A stretch of 64,000 nt of DNA from Hymenobacter monticola (GTDB lineage: Bacteria > Bacteroidota > Bacteroidia > Cytophagales > Hymenobacteraceae): contig NZ_CP094534.1 in the NCBI RefSeq assembly GCF_022811645.1, forward strand, positions 806,001 to 870,000, written 5' to 3'. Below are positions 49,408-57,555 of this stretch, in pieces. How positions within the stretch are numbered: the stretch's first letter is position 1; each line of letters starts with the position of its first letter. Below the pieces are notes generated by a model. The model saw only the letters and a list, made by a program, of their open reading frames with translations. It did no database searches and was not told where the DNA came from. Position numbers and translations under genes: made by a program.

Positions 49408-49674
49408 TTACTTGTTGGTGCTGGTTTGCTCTTTCTTGGCGTAGCGGCTGCGGAATTTCTCCACGCGGCCGGCCGTGTCGATGAACATGTTTTTGCCCGT
49501 GTAGAAGGGGTGCGAAGCGGAGCTTACTTCGATTTTCACCAGCGGGTACGTCTTGCCGTCTTCCATCACGATGGTGTCGGTCGGCTTCATCGTGGAGCGG
49601 GTGATGAACTTAAAGTCCGAAGAAGAGTCCTGGAATACGACTTCCTGGTACTCGGGGTGGGTGTCCTTTTTCAT
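49408..49674 (-). CDS. rpmE2: Ribosomal protein bL31, type B
   Basis: 88 aa, the length of the zinc-free type B form. It begins [16 protein letters not shown], contains [27 protein letters not shown], and lacks the zinc CXXC pair of type A. Structural protein of the 50S subunit. It has its own well-formed promoter and terminator, so it is a single-gene unit. Confidence 0.97.
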   Translation of the reverse strand: MKKDTHPEYQEVVFQDSSSDFKFITRSTMKPTDTIVMEDGKTYPLVKIEVSSASHPFYTGKNMFIDTAGRVEKFRSRYAKKEQTSTNK

Positions 49675-49727
49675 ATCGAGAGGTCGGTTTTACCGGTTAA
49701 ACCCTGCCGATTTTGCGGAAGGGACTG

Positions 49728-49758
49728 CAAAAGTACAGCTTAGCTCGGAAATTCCCAA
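49728..49758 (-). promoter_or_regulatory. Promoter of rpmE2
   Basis: On the minus strand: TTG (49758-49756), 20-bp spacer, TACTTTTG (49735-49728). This is an exact match to the Bacteroidota primary-sigma promoter. Confidence 0.85.
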
Positions 49759-49816
49759 CGCCAGCCCCAAGATTTTCTCGTTGGACTGGCTCGTTTGGAC
49801 TCACTATAAGAATAGG

Positions 49817-49845
49817 TTGATTTTCTGAAAAGGTTTGTACATTTG
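49817..49845 (+). promoter_or_regulatory. Promoter of the small Fn3-like gene
   Basis: TTG 49817-49819, 18-bp spacer, TACATTTG 49838-49845, 37 bp before ATG 49883. Confidence 0.75.
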
Positions 49846-49882
49846 AATCCGGCCCACACTCGGGGCCGCTTTCCCGCGCGTG

Positions 49883-50332
49883 ATGCATCCCCTACCCGTC
49901 CGCCGTACGTTCCGCCGTTTTGGCCTGGCAGCGCTGCTGCTGGTGCTGGGAAGCGCCGTAGCCGCCGTGGCTGCCTCGCTCAGCCTGTTCACCGCCGCCT
50001 ACGACAGCGCCCGGGTCCGCATCGACTGGGAGGTGAACACCGAGACCGACGTGACGAGCTTCGACCTGGCCCGCAAAACCTCGGCCGAGACCAGCTTCTC
50101 CGCCCTCACCAGCGTGACGCCCAACGGCCAGCGCCGCTATACTTATTACGACGCCAACGTGTTTCGCACCGCCACCGGCGGCGCCCCCACGCCGGCCCTG
50201 GGCGGTGGCCCCGTTACCTACCGCCTCACCATTCACGGCCCCGGCGGCGACCAGAGCTTCCTCACCGTGCTGGCCGGCACCCCCAGTTCCGTGCAACGCT
50301 CCTGGGGCACCATCAAGTCGATGTTCCGGTAG
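49883..50332 (+). CDS. Small secreted beta-sandwich protein, unknown function
   Basis: 149 aa from ATG 49883 (the in-frame GTG just before it is less likely). An N-terminal export helix (RRFGLAALLLVLGSAVAAVAA) is followed by one compact domain with a fibronectin-III or PKD-like strand pattern (ARVRIDWEVNTETDVTSFDLARKTS, PVTYRLTIHGPGG). Such single-domain fragments commonly occur in cell-surface proteins of this phylum. No catalytic motif or sorting tail. It has its own promoter and stands alone. Confidence 0.75.
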   Translation: MHPLPVRRTFRRFGLAALLLVLGSAVAAVAASLSLFTAAYDSARVRIDWEVNTETDVTSFDLARKTSAETSFSALTSVTPNGQRRYTYYDANVFRTATGGAPTPALGGGPVTYRLTIHGPGGDQSFLTVLAGTPSSVQRSWGTIKSMFR

Positions 50333-50344
50333 GAACCACTAATC

Positions 50345-50453
50345 AGAACGTCATGCCGAGCGCAGCCGAGGCATCTCGCGTGCCGTAGTAATCCTATCGC
50401 CAGGATTTATTCCCCCAAGCGAGATGCCTCGGCTGCGCTCGGCGTGACGTTCT
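50345..50453. repeat. Long inverted repeat upstream of rdgB
   Basis: Arms 50345-50379 and 50419-50453 (35 nt) with one mismatch; word GAGCGCAGCCGAGGCATC, related to the GCGCAGCGAAG family. Confidence 0.92.
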
Positions 50454-50480
50454 TTTGTAGTTGACAATTTCGCTCGCCTC

Positions 50481-51074
50481 ATGCCCGCCCCCACTCAACT
50501 TTGCTTTGCCTCTAACAACGCCCACAAGCTCGATGAAATTCGGCCGCTGCTGCCCGCCGGCCTCACCCTGCTGAGCCTGGCCGACATCGGCTGCCACGAG
50601 GAACTGCCCGAAACCCAGGACACGCTGGAAGGCAACGCCCGCCAAAAGGCCGAGTATGTACTTCAGCACTATGGCGTGGATTGCTTCGCCGACGACACGG
50701 GGCTGGAGGTGACGGCCCTGGGATGTGCGCCCGGCGTGTACTCGGCCCGCTACGCTGGTCCTCAGCGCCGGTCAGAAGACAACGTAGCCAAGCTCCTGCA
50801 CGAGCTGCAAGGCGCGCCTGACCGCTCGGCCCGCTTCCGTACGGTGGTGGCCCTGGCCCGCGCCGATGGCAGCACGCACGAGTTTGCGGGCGAAGTGCTG
50901 GGCTCCATCATAGCGGAAGGACGCGGCGAAGGCGGCTTCGGCTACGACCCGGTGTTTGTGCCCGCGGAGGGCGACGGCCGCACGTTTGCGGAGATGAGTG
51001 GCACTGAGAAAAACCGCATCAGCCACCGGGCGCGGGCCGTGGCCGGGCTGCTGGCTTTTTTGCAGGCGGAGTAA
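50481..51074 (+). CDS. rdgB: dITP/XTP pyrophosphatase (RdgB/HAM1)
   Basis: 197 aa. It removes non-canonical purine nucleotides (dITP, ITP, XTP) from the pool. Family signatures: FASNNAHKLDEI, ETQDTLEGNARQKA, FADDTGLEVTALGCAPGVYSARYAG, GFGYDPVFVPAEGDGRTFAEM and KNRISHRARA. Complete and unremarkable, flanked by two long inverted repeats. Confidence 0.97.
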   Translation: MPAPTQLCFASNNAHKLDEIRPLLPAGLTLLSLADIGCHEELPETQDTLEGNARQKAEYVLQHYGVDCFADDTGLEVTALGCAPGVYSARYAGPQRRSEDNVAKLLHELQGAPDRSARFRTVVALARADGSTHEFAGEVLGSIIAEGRGEGGFGYDPVFVPAEGDGRTFAEMSGTEKNRISHRARAVAGLLAFLQAE

Positions 51075-51098
51075 GCGGCTGAAAAAATGAGGAAAATT

Positions 51099-51190
51099 CT
51101 GTCATCCTAAGCGTAGCGAAGGACCTTTTCACATTTCATTGCTTGGCTATTCCGACGTGAGAAGGTCCTTCGCTGTGCTCAGGATGACAG
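51099..51190. repeat. Long inverted repeat between rdgB and udk
   Basis: Arms 51099-51132 and 51157-51190 (34 nt), four mismatches; same family as the perfect element at 26557-26658. Confidence 0.9.
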
Positions 51191-51255
51191 CCGATTTAAC
51201 AGGGGCGCTGCTAATTCTCCACTTCCCATTCTTCATTCCTAATTGAGCGAAGCGT

Positions 51256-51263
51256 TACCTTTG
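51256..51263 (+). promoter_or_regulatory. Promoter -7 element directly before udk
   Basis: TACCTTTG ends 6 bp before ATG 51270, so the mRNA would start at or next to the start codon (leaderless). The -33 region is poor. Confidence 0.5.
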
Positions 51264-51269
51264 CCTGCT

Positions 51270-51899
51270 ATGCACACCCCGTATCTAATTGGCATCACCG
51301 GCGGCAGCGCTTCTGGTAAAACCACGTTTCTGCGCCGGCTTCTGGCTTCGTTTCCCGAAGAGCAGATTTGCCTCATCTCGCAGGATAATTACTACCACCC
51401 GCGCGAAAAGCAGTTGCGCGACGACCAGGGCGTCGAGAACTTCGACCTGCCCGCCAGCATCGACGCCGCGGCCTACGCCGACGACGTGTTGCGCATCAGC
51501 CAAGGGCACGAGGTGCGCCGCAAAGAATACACCTTCAACAACGCGGCCGTGACGCCCAAGGAGCTGGTGTTTCGGCCGGCGCCTATCGTAGTGGTGGAGG
51601 GTATTTTCGTGTTTCACTTCGAGGAAATCGCCAAGCTGCTCGACCTCAAGGTGTACATCGATGCCCAGGAGCACGTAAAGCTGCACCGCCGCATCATCCG
51701 CGACCGCGACGAGCGCGGCTACGACCTGGCCGACGTGCTCTACCGCTACACCCACCACGTGGCGCCCACCTACGAGCAGTTCATTGCGCCCTACAAGCAC
51801 TACGCCGATATTGTGATTCCCAACAACCGCCACTTCGAAAAGGGGCTGGAGGTGTTGGTGGGATTCCTGCAGGGCAAGGTGGCCGCCGCGCAGCGATAA
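51270..51899 (+). CDS. udk: Uridine kinase
   Basis: 209 aa from ATG 51270 (a TTG nine codons earlier falls before the promoter element). Phosphorylates uridine and cytidine in pyrimidine salvage. The Walker A motif GGSASGKTT (about residues 11-19) is intact, followed by ISQDNYYHPREKQ, NFDLPASID and the DRDERGYD region typical of the family. Stands alone between repeats. Confidence 0.93.
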   Translation: MHTPYLIGITGGSASGKTTFLRRLLASFPEEQICLISQDNYYHPREKQLRDDQGVENFDLPASIDAAAYADDVLRISQGHEVRRKEYTFNNAAVTPKELVFRPAPIVVVEGIFVFHFEEIAKLLDLKVYIDAQEHVKLHRRIIRDRDERGYDLADVLYRYTHHVAPTYEQFIAPYKHYADIVIPNNRHFEKGLEVLVGFLQGKVAAAQR

Positions 51900-51993
51900 G
51901 CGCTGCCGCGAGCATCAATACGGCTGCTTTTAAGGCCGTTTGAACGCCGGGTCAACTTGCGTTGGGCGCACATTTTTTAGAACACTTCATAAA

Positions 51994-52089
51994 ATGGAAG
52001 TTAAAATAGATTATCTTGGACCTGCAATTGCGGCCAGCGCGGCACTTCCAACAGCCGCAGGTAGCCTGATTGCCACCTGGTCCATATAA
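51994..52089 (+). CDS. Possible 31-aa peptide
   Basis: A short frame in the 210-bp spacer before the lipoprotein gene: basic/acidic start (MEVKIDYLGP), then a small-residue hydrophobic stretch ending IATWSI. Preceded by an A/T-rich patch (CATAAA) but no clear ribosome-binding site. It could be a real small membrane-active or signal peptide, or chance. Confidence 0.25.
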   Translation: MEVKIDYLGPAIAASAALPTAAGSLIATWSI

Positions 52090-52109
52090 TCCATTTTGCT
52101 TTGCCACTT

Positions 52110-52517
52110 ATGAAACGTGCACGTTTACTCTTTTCTCAATGGGCTGTGCTCACAGCCGCTTCGGCCGGCCTGCTGGGGCTGACCAGCTGCGATAAGAATG
52201 GCCAGGCGGGCATCATGCAGCACCCGGCCACCAACTCGGCCTACCGCGTGGAGGTGACGCCCGACAACGCTTACAGCCAGGCTTTCGACGCCAACCTGAG
52301 CAAGCTCAACGACACGACCTACCTCATTATCACCAAGGCCGAGCGCGGCAGCGTGTTTGCCGTGCACACCGGCCCGCTGCCCACCGCCGACCACGCCGTG
52401 TGCTTTGCTAGCACCAACAACCCGGGCTTTAAAGAGTGCGTGCAGGAGTACTACCACAACGCGGGCGGGGTGGCTATCCAAAGCAACGAAGCCGGCTGGT
52501 GGGCCACCCCACTATAG
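52110..52517 (+). CDS. Hypothetical lipoprotein, 135 aa
   Basis: From ATG 52110. Lipoprotein signal with lipobox LTSC (Cys about 27), so anchored in the inner or outer membrane. The mature part of about 110 aa has no recognised domain; two further cysteines (VCFAS, KECVQ) could pair. It is preceded by the possible 31-aa peptide and followed by a palindrome. Confidence 0.75.
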   Translation: MKRARLLFSQWAVLTAASAGLLGLTSCDKNGQAGIMQHPATNSAYRVEVTPDNAYSQAFDANLSKLNDTTYLIITKAERGSVFAVHTGPLPTADHAVCFASTNNPGFKECVQEYYHNAGGVAIQSNEAGWWATPL

Positions 52518-52521
52518 TATT

Positions 52522-52609
52522 GTAGGGCAGGAGGGTAATGAAGGCAGGAGGGCAGGAGTTTGACCCATCTTTATTCGACTCTTACCCTCCTGCCCCCATA
52601 CCCTCCTAC
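52522..52609. repeat. Inverted repeat, GGAGGGTAGGAGGG family
   Basis: Arms 52522-52558 and 52581-52609 pair with indels. A 25-bp segment matches the element inside the hybrid kinase gene (34060 onward) at 23 positions on the opposite strand. Confidence 0.8.
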
Positions 52610-52616
52610 CGCAAAA

Positions 52617-53078
52617 ATGTACAGCAAAGCAGAAGCTACCCAACTGCGCCAAGCCTTCTGGACCACTTTTGGTCAATACATGGCGCCCATTCCTTCGGCC
52701 GAGGGCGACACCACCAACTGGATTAACTACAAGACGGGCATTAAGCACCTGTATTTTCGGATGCAGGCTGACAACCGGCGCGCCAAAATCGCCATCGAGC
52801 TCAACCACCCCGACGTGGGTATTCGGGAGCTGTTCTGGGAGCAGTTTCTGGAGTTGCGCACGCTGCTGCACGAAACCCTGGGCGAAACCTGGGTTTGGGA
52901 AGCCGATTCCATCGATGCCCAGGGCTTGCCGCTGAGCTGCATTTACCAGGAACTGAGCCCCGTCAATATCTTCAACCGCGACGACTGGCCGAAGCTGATT
53001 TCATTTTTTAAACCCCGCATCATCGCCCTTGATGCCTTCTGGGCCGATGCGCAGTACACGTTTGAGGCGCTGAAATAG
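52617..53078 (+). CDS. DUF4268 domain protein
   Basis: 153 aa from ATG 52617, directly after a palindrome; the longer frame reads through that repeat. The sequence pattern MYSKAEATQLRQAFWTTFGQYM, GDTTNWINYKTGIKHLYFRM, AKIAIELNHPDVGIRELFWEQF is that of DUF4268 proteins, some of which are linked to restriction-endonuclease-like folds. No such partner gene is present here. Function unknown, cytoplasmic. Confidence 0.85.
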   Translation: MYSKAEATQLRQAFWTTFGQYMAPIPSAEGDTTNWINYKTGIKHLYFRMQADNRRAKIAIELNHPDVGIRELFWEQFLELRTLLHETLGETWVWEADSIDAQGLPLSCIYQELSPVNIFNRDDWPKLISFFKPRIIALDAFWADAQYTFEALK

Positions 53079-53104
53079 TTGGCCCGCGGCCTGCAAAGAA
53101 GCCC

Positions 53105-53136
53105 TTGTCTGCATTGCCTTGAAATGGGTATCTTTG
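53105..53136 (+). promoter_or_regulatory. Promoter of the 121-aa membrane protein gene
   Basis: TTG 53105-53107, 21-bp spacer, TATCTTTG 53129-53136, 18 bp before ATG 53155. The position supports that start over one further upstream. Confidence 0.75.
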
Positions 53137-53154
53137 CAGACCCCGTACATACCC

Positions 53155-53520
53155 ATGCTGGCTCTGCTTTCCCGTTTTTGGTTCTCGCTCCGCTTTGCCC
53201 TGCTCGCCGCCACGGTGCTGCTGGTGCTGGGTTTGAACCAGCGCGCCGTGAGTGTGCTGCGCCCTGTGGGCAAGGGAGAAGCGCGGTTTACGCGCGCCAC
53301 GGTGGTGAAACAAAAAGTAATGCTCGAAGCCACGGCTTCGCTGAAGCATTTTGTGGCGCCGTTGGGCACGGCCTGGTTGCCGCTCCCGGCCACTGCGAGC
53401 ACCTGGCTGCCCACGCTGCGCCAGCGGCTGGCCGTGCCGCGCCTGCGGGCCGGCATTCGGGCGGGCGAGGTGTTTCGGGCGCGGCTATTGGCCGTGGCGC
53501 TGTCGCCGCAGGCCCCCTAG
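53155..53520 (+). CDS. Small membrane-anchored hypothetical protein
   Basis: 121 aa from ATG 53155, the first start after a well-placed TTG-N21-TATCTTTG promoter. One N-terminal membrane helix or uncleaved signal (FALLAATVLLVLGLN), then a basic Ala/Leu/Arg-rich remainder. No recognised family. Followed by a palindrome and secDF. Confidence 0.6.
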   Translation: MLALLSRFWFSLRFALLAATVLLVLGLNQRAVSVLRPVGKGEARFTRATVVKQKVMLEATASLKHFVAPLGTAWLPLPATASTWLPTLRQRLAVPRLRAGIRAGEVFRARLLAVALSPQAP

Positions 53521-53522
53521 TG

Positions 53523-53682
53523 AAGTGTTGAGTTTTGAGGGTTGACTGTTGAATGAGCTTTCGCCGCCCGGCGGAAGACTTGGGCAGCATTCAACCCTTT
53601 CCCACTTCTCCCCTCTTTTCGATTTGCTAATTCCGCGCTGTCATCGGCAGGAATTCAACCCTCAACATTCAAAACTCAACCT
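53523..53682. repeat. Imperfect inverted repeat before secDF (GGTTGAGTTTTGA family)
   Basis: Arms 53523-53557 and 53653-53682 pair with an indel; an inner pair (GTTGAATG/CATTCAAC) adds a second stem. Ends 9 bp before the secDF start. Confidence 0.7.
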
Positions 53683-53691
53683 TCCTAACTA

Positions 53692-56688
53692 ATGCGTAAC
53701 AAAGGATTAATTATCGCGCTCACCCTCGTCGTCACGGCGTTGTGCGCGTACTTCCTGTTTTTCACCTACGTCTCGCGCGGGGTGCAGCAGAAGGCCGTGG
53801 CTTATGCCACGCGCAACGGCAAGCTCGACGAAGGGCAGCGCCAGCACTACCTCGATTCGGTGTGGCGGGCGCCCGTGTTCGGGCCATTCACCTACCGCGA
53901 GGTGCGCCAGAGCGAGCTCGGCCTCGGCCTCGACCTGAAAGGCGGCATGCACGTGACGCTGGAAGTATCGCCGGTGGAAATTGTGCGCGCCATGAGCGGC
54001 AACAGCAAAGATGCGGCCTTCAACAAGTCGATTGAGCAAGCTCAGGAAGCCCAGAAGACCAATGCCACCACGCCGTTCACGGCGCTGTTTGCCCAGGCTT
54101 GGCAGCAAAACTCGGGCGGCAAGCCCCTGGCTACCATCTTCGCCAACACCACCAACAAGAGCCGCAACATTGACATCAACTCCTCGAACGAGAAGGTGAT
54201 TGGCGCCATTGACAAGGAAGTGGACGAAGCCATCGACCGCTCGTTCAACATCTTGCGCACCCGCGTCGACAAATTCGGCGTGAACCAGCCCAGCATTCAG
54301 CGCGTGAAGGGCACCGGCCGCCTCCAGATTGAGCTGCCCGGCGTAGATAACCCCGACCGCGTGCGCAAGCTGCTGCAAGGCCAGGCCAAGCTGGAGTTCT
54401 GGGAAGTATGGAACCAGAACGAAATCGGCCCCTACCTAGTAGCCCTCGACAAGCAGCTGCAAGCCAAGCAGACGGCCGCCACGGCCGCTCCTGCTGTAGC
54501 TACCGCTACCACTGACTCTACTGCTACCACCGCCGCTGCCGGCGACTCCACCACCCTGGAAGCCCAACTCGCCAAGCAAAGCAAAACCGGCAAAAACCCT
54601 GCTGCGGACTCGGCCGCAGCCAACAAGCCCGGCGTATTAGCCAAGCTTTTCACCATGCCCGGCCGCCTGGGCGTGAACCTGCGCGACACCTCGGCCATGA
54701 ACAAAATCCTGCGCTCGCCCGAGGCCAAAGCCACCTTGCCCCCCACCCTGGCCCTGACCTGGCTCAACAAGCCCAAGACCATTGACAAGCAGGAGTACCT
54801 GGAGTTGATTCCGGTGCGTAAAACCCGCGACGGTGTGCCCATGCTGAGCGGCGAAGCCGTGAACGACGCCCGCGCCGACATCGGCCAAGCTGGCCAGCCC
54901 GAAGTGCTGATGAACATGACCCCCGCAGGCTCGCGCAAGTGGGCCAAGATGACCGGTGCCAACATTGGCAAGCAAGTGGCCATGGTACTCGACGACTACG
55001 TCATCTCGGCGCCGGTGGTGCAAAACGAAATCACGGGCGGCGGCACCAGCATCACGGGCGACTTCCAGATTGAGGAAACCCAGGACATGGCCAACAGTCT
55101 GAAGGCCGGCAAGCTGCCCGCTCCTACGCGCATCGTGGAAGAAGCCGTGGTAGGTCCCTCGCTCGGTCAGGAAGCCATCAACCAGGGCCTGTACTCGTCG
55201 CTGGCCGGTGTGGTGATTATCATGCTGTTTATGGCCTTCTACTACGGCCGTGCCGGTATTGTGGCCGATATCGCCCTGCTTTTTAACATCTTCCTGATTC
55301 TGGGCGTGTTGGCCCAGTTCGGCACTGCCCTCACACTGCCCGGCATCGCCGGTCTGATTCTGGTGATGGGCACCTCGGTGGATGCCAACGTACTGATTTT
55401 CGAACGGATTCGGGAAGAACTCGACCACGGGCTCAGCCTCACCGACGCCATCAACAAAGGCTACTCGCGCGCCTTCTCGGCCATTTTTGACTCGAACGTA
55501 ACCACCATGCTGATTGCCGTGATTCTCGGCTTCTTTGGCACGGGCCCGGTGCAAAGCTTTGCCGTCACGCTCGGCATTGGTGTGCTCACCTCGTTCCTGT
55601 CGGCTGTGTTCGTGTCGCGCCTCATCATCGAATGGATGGTGAAAGGCAACGAGAACCACCCGATGACCTTCAGCACGGCCCTGTCGCGCAACCTCTTCAA
55701 AAACCTCAACTTCGACATTGTGGGCAAGCGCAAGCTGGCTTACACTTTCTCGACGCTCTTTATCGTGGCCGGCTTCGTGCTGATGGCCGTGCAGGGCGGC
55801 CCCAACCTGGGCGTGGACTTCAAAGGCGGCCGCGCTTACGTGGTGGACTTCAACAAAACGATGGTCGCCTCGGACGTGGCCGACAAAATCCGCCCCGTGT
55901 TTGAAGGCGCTGGCCTCGAAGTGAAGCAGTACGGTGCCCCCGACCGCCTGCGCATCACCACCGGCTACCTGGCCGAAGACGAGAGCGTAGCCGCCGACCA
56001 AAAGGTAGTAGCCGCCCTCAACAAGGGCTTGGCCGGCTACAGCGCCGACGCCCCGGTTATCAAGTCGACCTCGAAAGTGGGCGCTACCATCGCCGACGAC
56101 ATCAAGCGCACCTCGGTGCTCTCGCTGGGCCTCACCCTGCTGGGCATCTTCGTGTATGTGCTGTTCCGCTTCGAGAAGTGGCAGTACTCGATGGCCGCCG
56201 TGGTGGCCCTGTTCCACGACGCCCTGCTCGTGATTGCGGCCTTCCCCATTGCCCGCTTATTCGGCCTGAACTACGAGATGGACCAGATTTTCGTGGCTGC
56301 CCTGCTCACGGTTATCGGCTTCTCGATGAACGACACGGTGGTTATCTACGACCGTATCCGCGAGTACCTGCGCGAGAACCCCAAGCTGACTTTCGCCCAA
56401 GTGGTGAATCCGGCTTTGAACTCGACCTTTTCGCGCACCATGATTACGTTCACCACGGTGTTCCTGGTGGTGTTTGTGATGTACGTGTTCGGCGGCGAAA
56501 CCCTCCGCTCGTTTTCCTTCGCCATGATTATCGGCATCATCTTCGGCACGTATTCGTCGCTGTTCATTGCCACGCCGATTATCCTCGATACCTATGGCAA
56601 GAAAGAAGAGCGGGAGCGCAAGGCCGCTGGTGAAGACATCAACGGTGTAGATGCTGGCACGCCCAAGCTGAGCCAGGCCAACGTCTAG
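53692..56688 (+). CDS. secDF: Fused protein-export membrane protein SecDF
   Basis: 998 aa, SecD and SecF in one chain as usual in this phylum. First helix at 6-26; SecD half with GLDLKGGMHVTLEV, a large periplasmic domain and a five-helix core (GLYSSLAGVVIIMLFMAFYY, GTSVDANVLIFERIREEL). The SecF half begins about residue 660 with NLGVDFKGGRAYVVDF and ends with its own five helices (MNDTVVIYDRIREYL). It uses the proton gradient to pull proteins through SecYEG. An Ala/Thr-rich insertion (about 258-315) is less conserved. Confidence 0.96.
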   Translation: MRNKGLIIALTLVVTALCAYFLFFTYVSRGVQQKAVAYATRNGKLDEGQRQHYLDSVWRAPVFGPFTYREVRQSELGLGLDLKGGMHVTLEVSPVEIVRAMSGNSKDAAFNKSIEQAQEAQKTNATTPFTALFAQAWQQNSGGKPLATIFANTTNKSRNIDINSSNEKVIGAIDKEVDEAIDRSFNILRTRVDKFGVNQPSIQRVKGTGRLQIELPGVDNPDRVRKLLQGQAKLEFWEVWNQNEIGPYLVALDKQLQAKQTAATAAPAVATATTDSTATTAAAGDSTTLEAQLAKQSKTGKNPAADSAAANKPGVLAKLFTMPGRLGVNLRDTSAMNKILRSPEAKATLPPTLALTWLNKPKTIDKQEYLELIPVRKTRDGVPMLSGEAVNDARADIGQAGQPEVLMNMTPAGSRKWAKMTGANIGKQVAMVLDDYVISAPVVQNEITGGGTSITGDFQIEETQDMANSLKAGKLPAPTRIVEEAVVGPSLGQEAINQGLYSSLAGVVIIMLFMAFYYGRAGIVADIALLFNIFLILGVLAQFGTALTLPGIAGLILVMGTSVDANVLIFERIREELDHGLSLTDAINKGYSRAFSAIFDSNVTTMLIAVILGFFGTGPVQSFAVTLGIGVLTSFLSAVFVSRLIIEWMVKGNENHPMTFSTALSRNLFKNLNFDIVGKRKLAYTFSTLFIVAGFVLMAVQGGPNLGVDFKGGRAYVVDFNKTMVASDVADKIRPVFEGAGLEVKQYGAPDRLRITTGYLAEDESVAADQKVVAALNKGLAGYSADAPVIKSTSKVGATIADDIKRTSVLSLGLTLLGIFVYVLFRFEKWQYSMAAVVALFHDALLVIAAFPIARLFGLNYEMDQIFVAALLTVIGFSMNDTVVIYDRIREYLRENPKLTFAQVVNPALNSTFSRTMITFTTVFLVVFVMYVFGGETLRSFSFAMIIGIIFGTYSSLFIATPIILDTYGKKEERERKAAGEDINGVDAGTPKLSQANV

Positions 56689-56690
56689 GT

Positions 56691-56875
56691 CTGAACCGCA
56701 GATTCAGCGGATTTAACGGATTTCACAGATGTGATTTCCAGCAGCAAAAGAGGCCGCCCACTGGGCGGCCTCTTTTGTTTTGCCTTCCTCCCACAGTAGC
56801 TAAACTACTAGCTCATAGCTGCTCCAATCGTTTGAATCTGCGAAATCCGTTAAATCGGCTGAATCTGCGGTTCAG
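56691..56875. repeat. 40-nt inverted repeat surrounding the secDF terminator
   Basis: Arms 56691-56730 and 56835-56875 (word GCAGATTCAGCGGATTTAAC), about two mismatches over 40 nt. The long loop holds the terminator below. Confidence 0.9.
56745..56777. terminator. Rho-independent terminator of secDF
   Basis: CAAAAGAGGCCGCCCA pairs with CTGGGCGGCCTCTTTTG, followed by TTTTG. Strong 16-bp stem. Confidence 0.93.
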
Positions 56876-56940
56876 GCACAGGCAACCGATTTTGCTTATC
56901 TTCCGAGTGGTCTAGTGAAGTCTCGCCAACGGCCGCGCCC

Positions 56941-57555
56941 ATGCTGCACCTCTCCTCACCTAAATCTGCTCCCCCCACGCTGCCCGAGCTGCTGGCAGCC
57001 TGCCAGCGGCATGACCGGGTGGCGCAGCGCCGCCTCTACGGGCAGTTCCACGGCTTTGCGATGAGCATTTGCCTGCGCTACGCCCGCGACCGTGACCAGG
57101 CCCTGGAGGCAGCCAACGACGGCTTTCTAAAAGTATTCCGTGACCTGTACCGCTTCGACGCGGCGCGCCACCCCGAGGATGTGCTGGGCTCGTTCCGGGG
57201 CTGGCTCAAGCGCATTATGATTCACACGGCCATCGACCACTATCGCGCCAACGAGCGCCACCAGCACCAGCAGGAGCTCGACGACGTGACCCTGAACCAG
57301 GCCGACCAGAGCGCCACGCCCCTCGACGCGCTGAGCTACGACGAGCTGCTGGCCCTGGTGCAGCGCCTGCCGCCGGCCTACCGCGCCGTGTTCAACCTGG
57401 CGGTAATTGACGGGTTTGGCCACGAGGAAATCGCCGAGCAGCTGCGCATCTCGGTGGGCACGTCCAAGTCCAACCTATTCAAGGCCCGCGCCCATTTGCG
57501 CACGCTACTGGCCCAACACGCTACTATTTCAATGCCCCGCTATGTGGTCGGATAA
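56941..57555 (+). CDS. ECF RNA polymerase sigma factor
   Basis: 204 aa. Region 2 (about 20-95: RLYGQFHGFAMSICLRYARDRDQALEAANDGFLKVFRDL) and region 4 (about 135-190: LPPAYRAVFNLAVIDGFGHEEIAEQLRISVGTSKSNLFKARAHL) are complete. It should direct transcription of an envelope-related regulon. Its stop lies 14 bp inside the next gene, so the two are translationally coupled, which points to a sigma/anti-sigma pair. Confidence 0.94.
   Translation: MLHLSSPKSAPPTLPELLAACQRHDRVAQRRLYGQFHGFAMSICLRYARDRDQALEAANDGFLKVFRDLYRFDAARHPEDVLGSFRGWLKRIMIHTAIDHYRANERHQHQQELDDVTLNQADQSATPLDALSYDELLALVQRLPPAYRAVFNLAVIDGFGHEEIAEQLRISVGTSKSNLFKARAHLRTLLAQHATISMPRYVVG

Noticed and set aside
54637..56217. 526-aa minus-strand frame over secDF
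   Set aside because: Antisense shadow of SecDF; biased composition without motif.
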